This document shows positions 1-4,560 of a stretch of 5,086 bases of DNA, piece by piece; the stretch's first letter is position 1, and each line of letters starts with the position of its first letter. Below the pieces are notes generated by a model, which worked only from the letters and a program-made list of their open reading frames with translations, was not told the DNA's origin and did no database searches. The DNA lies in assembly GCA_012515455.1 (NCBI GenBank), contig JAAYYJ010000225.1, positions 1-5,086 of the forward strand, read 5' to 3'. The stretch comes from Oligosphaeraceae bacterium. GTDB lineage: Bacteria; Verrucomicrobiota; Lentisphaeria; Oligosphaerales; Oligosphaeraceae. The position numbers and the translations under genes are program-made.

Positions 1-198
1 CAGCGCGTAACCGGCCGCTGTCTGCTCATACTCGGCAATCAGCGCCTCGGCGTATTTGCGCTGAAACAGATTCTCCTGCAGGAGTGCCTCGGTCATCACC
101 ACGGTATGACTGAGATGCTCGTATTCAGCCAGTTCACAGATCAGGGACTTGAGCAGCGGAATATCCGCCGGTTGGGCAGCGCGAATCAATATCGACAT
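1..198 (-). CDS. GNAT family N-acetyltransferase, N-terminal part (runs off the left edge)
   Basis: This is a 66-codon fragment read from an ATG at 198-196 to the window edge; the C-terminal part is missing. The protein begins MSILIRAAQPADIPLLKSLI. The R-x-A-x-x-x-D start, then an amphipathic helix, is typical of the first strand and helix of GNAT acetyltransferases. Residues 22-29 (ELAEYEHL) and the following V-x-x-T-E stretch resemble the spermidine/spermine (diamine) acetyltransferase branch, in which the enzyme moves an acetyl group from acetyl-CoA to a primary amine. The substrate cannot be told here because the acetyl-CoA-binding motif A lies outside the window. No good Shine-Dalgarno sequence precedes the ATG; the upstream minus-strand sequence is pyrimidine-rich. 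It lies 136 bp downstream of, and in the same direction as, the MocR-like regulator, so co-transcription is possible but unproven. Assignment to GNAT is fairly firm; the subfamily is a guess. Confidence 0.8.
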   Translation of the reverse strand, partial: MSILIRAAQPADIPLLKSLICELAEYEHLSHTVVMTEALLQENLFQRKYAEALIAEYEQTAAGYAL

Positions 199-258
199 AA
201 TGGAGAAGAGGGGTTGTGGGTTTTAGTTTGAAATCGTGGCATCTTGGCGGCCAGCTTA

Positions 259-286
259 TGCTGCCCCCCAGTAGAGGCAGGCAGCA
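259..286 (-). other. Inverted repeat (7-bp stem) in the gap between the regulator and the GNAT gene
   Basis: TGCTGCC at 259-265 pairs perfectly with GGCAGCA at 280-286 around a 14-base loop. It lies 49 bp past the regulator's stop codon in the direction of transcription. No T-run follows on the minus strand, so it is not a clear intrinsic terminator; it could be an RNA 3'-end stabiliser or chance. The rest of 199-334 shows no gene or other recognisable signal. Confidence 0.3.
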
Positions 287-334
287 GTCTGTGAATTCAT
301 GCAGAGGCCGGATTAATGTAATGGCGTTTCGACC

Positions 335-1714
335 TCAGAGTTTGTTCGCTTGCAGATATTCGTTCAGAATCATCAGCCCCTTGCTCAGGCGCTCCTCGGT
401 CCCAGCGGAGGAGATCGAGACCCGCAGATACTGCCGCTCCTCATGTTTGGGAACCGCAAAACGATAGGAATGGTAGACATTGACACCCCGCAGGGATAAT
501 TGCCGCTCCACTTCCATACCATCCAGGCCAGGACTCCGCAGGGGCAGCCAGCGGAAAAAACAGCCCCTGGGCGCAGGCTCGCAGCGGCCGGGAAAAATCT
601 GCTCAAACAGACGGTTCGCCTTTTCCGCCAGAAGCTGCTTCTGCTTCAGAATCTGGATCGCTTTGCCGCTGACGATCAGCTCAGTCATAATCTCCGCGTC
701 CAATGACGAGGTTTTGATATTCAGATGGTAGAGACCGTTCAGCAGGCGAACCCGGAAGGCCTCCGGAAAAGCCGCGAAGGCCACCCGGAGGCCGCTGCAC
801 AAGTTCATGGTGGAGCCGCCGATATACACAGTCTGCTCGCTGAGCCGGGAGAACAACGAGCGGTACCCCGCCCCCGATGCCGCCAGCAGTGCACCGATAT
901 TATCGTCTTCAATCAAAACCAGGCCATATTCGCCAATCACGGCGGCCAGTGCGGATTTCCGCTCTTCAGACATCGTGCGAGTGGTCGGATTGGCACAGTT
1001 CGGCATCAGGAATATCCCCGCAATCTTCTTCTCCCGGCATTTCCGACGCAGCTGCTCCGGGCACATCCCGGATGCATCGCCGGGCACCGGCACCAGCTGG
1101 ATGTGAAACAGGCGCGCCGCGCCGATCAGGTTGGAGTACGTGTACTCGTCAGTGGCAATCCGGTCGCCCAGCTTGAACAACGCCAGCAACGCCGCACTGA
1201 GGACATTCTGCGCCCCGGAAAAAATTGCCGTATGCTCGCTGTCGGTCTTGACGTCCATCTCCGACAGCCAACGCGCACCCGCGGAACGCTGATGCAGATG
1301 GCCGGACGGCTCTGAGTAGGAATACAGCTGGTCCAGATAGCCCTTCCGCAAAACGCTGCTGGTGGCCTCAAGAACCGAATCACGCACCGTGTCGAAGCCG
1401 TTGACAATGCCCAATTCCACCACACTGCGCTGCCCCGGACCGCCGCTGCCCGGAATAAACTGTCCTTCTGCCGGCAGCGGAGCCACAAAAGAACCGCGAC
1501 CAGTCACGCCGTAGATCAGCTTCTTCTCCCGGCAGAGATTGTACGCCCGGGTGACGGTGGTGAAATTCAGATTCAGATAATCGGCAAGCTCGCGCTGGGG
1601 CGGCAACCGGCTGCCCGGCGCCAGCTGCCCGCTGACAATCGCCTCCTCCAGCTGATTGGCCAGAGACAAGTAACACGGGTAGGACAACTTCGCCGAGTCC
1701 GGCTTCCAGCTCAT
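335..1714 (-). CDS. MocR-type regulator: GntR winged helix plus aminotransferase-fold domain, PdxR-like by position, PLP lysine replaced
   Basis: This is a 459-residue protein, normal length for MocR regulators. Residues about 15-78 form a GntR-type winged helix (GSRLPPQRELADYLNLNFTT, then VTRAY and the wing GRGSF). Residues about 100-455 have the class I aminotransferase fold. N242 in NPTT, D270 in IEDD and R431 in YLRVS match positions that in this fold contact PLP or the substrate carboxylate. The expected Schiff-base lysine, normally in S-x-S-K before the P/S-G-L-R motif, is Met303 (codon 806-808, GGSTMNLCSGLR), and the usual Tyr after EDD is Asn272. It is therefore probably not a conventional PLP-binding protein. 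I chose ATG 1714 (MSWKPD) because related proteins begin close to this motif; ATG 1744 (MPVN) is an alternative, and the frame stays open further into the repeats. Divergent from pdxST, it occupies the place of PdxR, which controls PLP synthesis in several Gram-positive bacteria. That role is inference, so no symbol is given. Confidence 0.88.
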   Translation of the reverse strand: MSWKPDSAKLSYPCYLSLANQLEEAIVSGQLAPGSRLPPQRELADYLNLNFTTVTRAYNLCREKKLIYGVTGRGSFVAPLPAEGQFIPGSGGPGQRSVVELGIVNGFDTVRDSVLEATSSVLRKGYLDQLYSYSEPSGHLHQRSAGARWLSEMDVKTDSEHTAIFSGAQNVLSAALLALFKLGDRIATDEYTYSNLIGAARLFHIQLVPVPGDASGMCPEQLRRKCREKKIAGIFLMPNCANPTTRTMSEERKSALAAVIGEYGLVLIEDDNIGALLAASGAGYRSLFSRLSEQTVYIGGSTMNLCSGLRVAFAAFPEAFRVRLLNGLYHLNIKTSSLDAEIMTELIVSGKAIQILKQKQLLAEKANRLFEQIFPGRCEPAPRGCFFRWLPLRSPGLDGMEVERQLSLRGVNVYHSYRFAVPKHEERQYLRVSISSAGTEERLSKGLMILNEYLQANKL

Positions 1715-1758
1715 GAAATAATGCTCAAATGAATTGACTGGCATAAAGTTGTTAAGGT

Positions 1759-1981
1759 GCGAAGGTTGATGATAGACTGTCGCCGAACAGGCGCCGCTTT
1801 CGCATGACCTCGGAATGACTTGGTTTGCGCCAGAAGGAGAGATAGCAACAGCCCCTGCCGGCAATCGAGGGTACCCGGCTGAAATGCACGTCCTGAACCG
1901 ATCGCACCCGCGCCCGCAGCGGGGATTCTTGGCCCTTTACTGGGAAGCAGTTGTCAGGAGCATGGTATTTGTATGCAATTA
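1759..1981. repeat. Tandem repeat unit A (about 223 bp)
   Basis: This is the first of two imperfect direct repeats. It starts GCGAAGGTTGATGATAGACT, and its first 44 bases recur without change at 1982. By eye the whole unit is roughly nine-tenths identical to unit B. It contains two small hairpins: CGCC-GAACA-GGCG at 1781-1793, and GCCGG...CCGGC at 1857-1879, which is conserved in unit B. It ends GGTATTTGTATGCAATT (1964-1980). The offset between copies is 223-224 bp, not a multiple of three, and the reading frames differ between copies, so a coding role is unlikely. It abuts the start of the MocR-like gene, so that gene's promoter probably lies inside or next to this unit. Confidence 0.85.
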
Positions 1982-2327
1982 GCGAAGGTTGATGATAGAC
2001 TGTCGCCGAACAGGCGCCGCTTTCGGTTGACCTCGGAATGACTTGGTTTGCACTGGAAGCAGAGACAGCAGCAGCCATCTGCCGGCGATCGAGAATACCC
2101 GGCTGAAATGCACGTCCTGAACCGATCGCACCAGCGCCCGCGGCCGGGATTCTTGGCCCTTTACTGGGAAGCAGTTGTCGGGGAACAAGGTATTGGCCCC
2201 CTGCCAGCGTGGGAGCATACCAAGCTGAACTGCGGGTTCTGCCCCTATCGCACCAGCTCCCGCGGCGGGGAGTCCTTGTTCTTGACTGGGAAACAGCTGT
2301 CCGGGAACAAGGTATTTGTATGCAATT
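1982..2327. repeat. Tandem repeat unit B, enlarged by an internal duplication
   Basis: This is the second copy of the unit. It follows unit A through about 2194, is interrupted, and finishes with the same GGTATTTGTATGCAATT (2311-2327) that ends unit A. The extra length comes from a duplicated sub-segment: 2124-2194 and 2245-2315 (both containing ATCGCACCAGC ... GGGAACAAGGTATT) are about four-fifths identical, separated by roughly 50 bp of unrelated sequence. The divergence between sub-copies suggests an old duplication. Open frames cross this stretch on the minus strand but are frame-shifted relative to those in unit A. Confidence 0.8.
2245..2327. repeat. Third, partial repeat copy inside unit B
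   Basis: This segment repeats the second half of the 223-bp unit. It begins ATCGCACCAGCTCCCGCGG, continues through ACTGGGAAACAGCTGTC, and ends GGTATTTGTATGCAATT. It is more diverged from the other two copies than they are from each other. Confidence 0.7.
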
Positions 2328-2391
2328 GCCGACTTGGGCCTTGACAAAATTGCCCCAAGCACTAATTTTTGCCCCGTGCCCTTGATTCTAG

Positions 2392-2449
2392 CGGTGGGCC
2401 CACCCCACCGATTGGGGGGCCCCCCAACCCTAATTTGGACGCGCGCGCG
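2392..2449. other. Cluster of GC palindromes and an alternating CG run
   Basis: CGGTGGG (2392-2398) pairs with CCCACCG (2404-2410) over a 5-base loop. The overlapping 12-mer GGTGGGCCCACC (2393-2404) is itself palindromic. The 16-base perfect palindrome TTGGGGGGCCCCCCAA follows at 2412-2427. A (CG)5 tract at 2440-2449 lies just beyond. The cluster sits inside the 2347-2622 inverted-repeat element. No U-run follows, so it is not a terminator. Confidence 0.6.
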
Positions 2450-2538
2450 AGGGGCGGCGGAGGCGGACCATGGCAGCAGTACCAGCACTGACTCAAAATG
2501 CTTAAGGTGCGAAGATTGGTGCTGGAAAAAGAGCTTTG

Positions 2539-2614
2539 CCAAAGTGGTTGAATGGTCAAGCACCCGGTAGTGCTTCAGCAGGGCGCTGCGTTGGCAGCGC
2601 CAGAGCGGCTTTGG
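2539..2614 (+). other. Branched hairpin-forming segment upstream of the pdxS promoter
   Basis: CCAAAG (2539-2544) can pair with CTTTGG (2609-2614), enclosing two perfect hairpins. One is AAGCAC-CCGGTA-GTGCTT (2558-2575). The other is GGCGCTGC-GTTG-GCAGCGCC (2582-2601). Together they make a compact three-way-junction-like fold. It lies upstream of the predicted pdxS promoter, so it is not obviously part of the pdxS leader. Whether it is transcribed is unknown. It overlaps the right end of the 2347-2622 element and may simply be that element's structure. Confidence 0.35.
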
Positions 2615-2695
2615 GGCAATTTCAAGCTTGGACTACATACTGCAATCTTAAAGCGCTCATCACCAGATTTCGCACATTAACCATAAGTCTGTTTT

Positions 2696-2730
2696 TTGTA
2701 ATCCATACAAATTATGAACTTGTATGTAAT
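2696..2730. promoter_or_regulatory. Candidate operator before pdxS (inverted TTGTATG half-sites)
   Basis: CATACAA (2704-2710) and TTGTATG (2720-2726) form a perfect inverted repeat with a 9-base spacer. A further TTGTA at 2696-2700 forms a second, smaller inverted pair with TACAA at 2706-2710. The site lies in the most AT-rich part of the intergenic region and overlaps the predicted -35 box, a good position for a regulator of pdxST such as the divergent MocR-like protein. The binding protein is inferred, not shown. Confidence 0.45.
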
Positions 2731-2748
2731 ATATCTGGGCTTATATTA
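2720..2748 (+). promoter_or_regulatory. Predicted sigma-70-type promoter for pdxST
   Basis: The -35 box TTGTAT (2720-2725) matches 3 of 6 consensus bases. A 17-bp spacer separates it from the -10 box TATATT (2743-2748), which matches 5 of 6. Transcription would begin near 2755, giving an untranslated leader of about 70 bases. The weak -35 box overlapping a symmetrical site suggests control by an activator or repressor. Confidence 0.45.
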
Positions 2749-2809
2749 AATGCAAATGCGAAAACGCCTTGCCCACCAAACGGCTGTCTATAACTCAGCC
2801 AGCAACCCC

Positions 2810-2815
2810 AGGAGA
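2810..2815 (+). promoter_or_regulatory. Ribosome binding site of pdxS
   Basis: AGGAGA at 2810-2815 lies 8 bases before the ATG at 2824 and fixes that start codon. Confidence 0.85.
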
Positions 2816-2823
2816 ATGATAAA

Positions 2824-3699
2824 ATGACTGACAAACAGTATGAACTGAACCGTAATCTGGCCCAGATGCTCAAAGGCGGGGTGATTATGGATGTGACCAC
2901 CCCCGAGCAGGCCAAAATCGCCGAAGAGGCCGGCGCCTGTGCGGTGATGGCGCTGGAACGCATCCCGGCGGACATCCGCGCCGCCGGCGGTGTCTCCCGC
3001 ATGAGCGACCCGGACATGATCCGCGGCATCCAGAAAGCTGTATCCATCCCGGTGATGGCCAAATGCCGGATCGGACACTTTGTGGAAGCACAAATTCTGG
3101 AGGCGATTGAGATTGATTACATCGATGAAAGCGAAGTGCTCTCCCCGGCCGATGACGTCTACCACATCGACAAACGCGCTTTCAAGGTACCCTTTGTCTG
3201 CGGCGCCCGCGACCTGGGCGAGGCACTGCGCCGGATTCAGGAAGGCGCAGCCATGATCCGCACCAAGGGCGAGCCGGGCACCGGCGATGTGATCCAGGCA
3301 GTACGCCACCTGCGCAAAATGAATGCCGAAATCCGCCGCCTGGTCTCAATGGCCGGTGATGAGCTCTATGAGACGGCCAAACAGCTGGCAGTCCCCTTTG
3401 AACTGGTACAGTTCGTGCACAAGAACGGACGCTTGCCGGTGGTGAACTTCGCCGCCGGCGGCGTCGCCACACCTGCTGATGCCGCCCTGATGATGCAGCT
3501 GGGCGCCGAGGGCGTCTTCGTGGGCTCGGGTATCTTCAAATCCGGCGACCCGGCCAAGCGGGCGCAGGCAATTGTCAAAGCAGTGACCAATTACAGCGAC
3601 ACCAAGGTCCTCGCCGAGGTCTCCTGCGGCCTGGGACAGGCAATGGTCGGCATCAACCCCGAGGAAATCAAACTGATTATGGAAGAACGGGGCAAATGA
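2824..3699 (+). CDS. pdxS: Pyridoxal 5'-phosphate synthase, synthase subunit PdxS
   Basis: This 291-residue TIM-barrel enzyme is full length for the family. With ribose 5-phosphate (or ribulose 5-phosphate), glyceraldehyde 3-phosphate and ammonia it forms PLP in the cytoplasm by the DXP-independent route; family members form dodecamers decorated with PdxT. The sequence is highly conserved: LKGGVIMDV contains Asp23, PVMAKCRIGHF contains the first catalytic lysine Lys80, and MIRTKGEPGTG contains the second, Lys148. These correspond, offset by one, to D24, K81 and K149 of the Bacillus subtilis enzyme. NFAAGGVATP (208-217) and GSGIF (234-238) form the C-terminal phosphate-binding part. The ATG at 2824 has a strong Shine-Dalgarno sequence. 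The stop overlaps the pdxT start, so the two are an operon with coupled translation. Nothing is missing or unusual in the protein. Confidence 0.99.
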   Translation: MTDKQYELNRNLAQMLKGGVIMDVTTPEQAKIAEEAGACAVMALERIPADIRAAGGVSRMSDPDMIRGIQKAVSIPVMAKCRIGHFVEAQILEAIEIDYIDESEVLSPADDVYHIDKRAFKVPFVCGARDLGEALRRIQEGAAMIRTKGEPGTGDVIQAVRHLRKMNAEIRRLVSMAGDELYETAKQLAVPFELVQFVHKNGRLPVVNFAAGGVATPADAALMMQLGAEGVFVGSGIFKSGDPAKRAQAIVKAVTNYSDTKVLAEVSCGLGQAMVGINPEEIKLIMEERGK

Positions 3700-4286
3700 T
3701 GAGAGTCGCAGTTCTCGCCCTCCAGGGCGCTTTTGCAGAACACCAGGCTGCTTTCCGTGATTTGGGCGTGGAGACTTTGCAAATCCGCCAGCGGGCGGAT
3801 TTGCAGCGTCCTTTCGATGCCCTGGTTCTGCCCGGCGGAGAAAGCACCGTCCAAGGCAAGCTGCTGCACGACTTGGAGCTCTTTGCCCCCATCCGCACCA
3901 TGATCTGCCAGGGCTTGCCGGTGATGGCCACCTGCGCCGGGCTGATCCTGCTGGCCGAACGCCTGGTTGATGACCCGGTGGTATGGTTCGGGACCCTCAA
4001 GGCAACCGTCCGGCGCAATGCCTATGGCCGCCAGCTGGGCAGTTTCTTCACCCGGGGAGACTGCGGACCGCTGACCGACATCCCGATGTCTTTCATCCGG
4101 GCTCCCTACATCGAGGACTGCGCCCCGGACGTGACCGTGCTCTCGCAATATGAGGGCAAAATCACCGCCGTGCGGCAGGACAACCAGCTGGCCCTGTCTT
4201 TCCATCCCGAATTGCTGCCGGATCGACGCCTGCACCAGTTCTTCCTGCAGCAGATGGTAGCACGGCCAGACAAAATCGCAGTCTGA
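3696..4286 (+). CDS. pdxT: Pyridoxal 5'-phosphate synthase, glutaminase subunit PdxT
   Basis: This 196-residue class I glutamine amidotransferase hydrolyses glutamine and channels ammonia to PdxS. The catalytic triad is visible: nucleophile Cys80 in MATCAGLILLA, with His170 and Glu172 in SFHPEL. GGEST (47-51) forms the oxyanion/glutamine-binding loop, and RRNAYGRQ (106-113) is the conserved stretch that in the family touches the glutamine site. The start is ambiguous. ATG 3696 overlaps the pdxS stop by four bases (ATGA), and ATG 3699 is the next codon. Most homologues start with a single M before the R/K-x-x-V-LALQG strand, so 3699 is equally possible and would give C79, H169 and E171. The overlap implies translational coupling and balanced subunit supply. 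A strong terminator follows, so the transcript probably contains only pdxS and pdxT. Confidence 0.98.
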   Translation: MMRVAVLALQGAFAEHQAAFRDLGVETLQIRQRADLQRPFDALVLPGGESTVQGKLLHDLELFAPIRTMICQGLPVMATCAGLILLAERLVDDPVVWFGTLKATVRRNAYGRQLGSFFTRGDCGPLTDIPMSFIRAPYIEDCAPDVTVLSQYEGKITAVRQDNQLALSFHPELLPDRRLHQFFLQQMVARPDKIAV

Positions 4287-4322
4287 AGAGCAGCATTGCA
4301 AATACTACGCCGCCCCTCGGGA

Positions 4323-4349
4323 CGGTTGCCTAAGCGAGGCACGCAACCG
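4323..4349 (+). other. Alternative stem overlapping the pdxT terminator
   Basis: CGGTTGC (4323-4329) is the exact reverse complement of GCAACCG (4343-4349), with a 13-base loop. The second arm uses the loop and inner bases of the terminator hairpin, so the two structures exclude each other. The geometry resembles an antiterminator, but 7 bp is short and may be chance. Confidence 0.3.
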
Positions 4350-4367
4350 CGTGCCCCGCTTTTTTTT
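4334..4367 (+). terminator. Intrinsic terminator of the pdxST operon
   Basis: GCGAGGCACGC (4334-4344) pairs with GCGTGCCCCGC (4349-4359), a stem of 11 pairs with one A-C mismatch and a 4-base loop (AACC). Eight T's follow directly (4360-4367). It starts 48 bp after the pdxT stop codon. There is no matching A-run on the left side, so it acts on + strand transcription only. Confidence 0.93.
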
Positions 4368-4433
4368 CCCCGGCAATGACCAACCCGCCGGCGCCAAAGA
4401 TGCTGTTTTTGGGCCGCCGGGACGATTGTCAGG

Positions 4434-4461
4434 TTGCAAACTTCGTTCGCTGTACTATCTT
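4434..4461 (+). promoter_or_regulatory. Possible promoter for the downstream secreted-protein gene
   Basis: TTGCAA (4434-4439, 4 of 6 to the -35 consensus) is followed after 16 bp by TATCTT (4456-4461, 4 of 6 to the -10 consensus). The pair sits between the terminator and the ATG at 4561, where a separate promoter is needed. Both boxes are weak. Confidence 0.3.
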
Positions 4462-4549
4462 TCCAGAAAGACGCCACTGCTCACCCGTTGCCTGTCCTGC
4501 AATCCCACCGGCAGGTGTTGCCATTTTCTCCAGCCGCAAACTATAAGCA

Positions 4550-4554
4550 AAGGA
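4550..4554 (+). promoter_or_regulatory. Ribosome binding site of the secreted-protein gene
   Basis: AAGGA lies 6 bases before the ATG at 4561 and supports that start; the signal peptide begins at the same codon. Confidence 0.7.
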
Positions 4555-4560
4555 AAAATT

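Larger units (their letters stand above)
2347..2622. repeat. Possible 276-bp element with terminal inverted repeats (MITE-like)
   Basis: AAATTGCCCCAA at 2347-2358 is matched by its exact reverse complement TTGGGGCAATTT at 2611-2622. Allowing one bulged base, the match extends inward by GC/GC (2359-2360 with 2608-2609). The enclosed DNA has no credible gene and is rich in palindromes. No clear target-site duplication is visible outside the ends: left flank CCTTGACA, right flank CAAGCTTG. This fits a small non-autonomous transposable element or a large imperfect stem, but a mobile origin is inference. Confidence 0.4.

Noticed and set aside
1715..1864. Extension of the MocR-like protein upstream to an ATG at 1864 (50 more residues)
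   Set aside because: The extra residues are encoded by repeat unit A, match nothing expected before the GntR domain, and MSWKPD at 1714 fits the family's usual start.
1752..2078. Open frame of 108 codons on the minus strand across repeat unit A
   Set aside because: The same DNA in unit B is read in a different frame, as expected for non-coding repeats with a period not divisible by three.
1759..2327. CRISPR array or ordinary insertion sequence
   Set aside because: The repeats are about 223 bp with no short spacers, and no transposase-like coding sequence is present.
1979..2563. Open frame of 194 codons on the minus strand across the repeats
   Set aside because: It crosses two repeat copies that are out of frame with each other, carries a low-complexity arginine/glycine/proline composition, and has no convincing ribosome binding site. 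It appears to be a chance open frame in GC-rich DNA.
2539..2617. tRNA-like segment (TGGTTGAATGG resembles the D-arm/A-box of a tRNA, with hairpins after it)
   Set aside because: The hairpin in the anticodon position has a 6-base loop, there is no T-arm with a GTTC-type loop, and the acceptor pairing is only 6 bp. It is not a tRNA gene, though a decayed or mimic structure cannot be excluded.
2749..2823. Riboswitch in the pdxS leader
   Set aside because: The leader after the predicted promoter is only about 70 bases and shows no strong stem or known aptamer pattern.
3591..4301. Long open frame of 236 codons antisense to pdxT
   Set aside because: It is the mirror of a strongly conserved enzyme gene and arises from GC-rich codon usage; its translation shows no recognisable domain.
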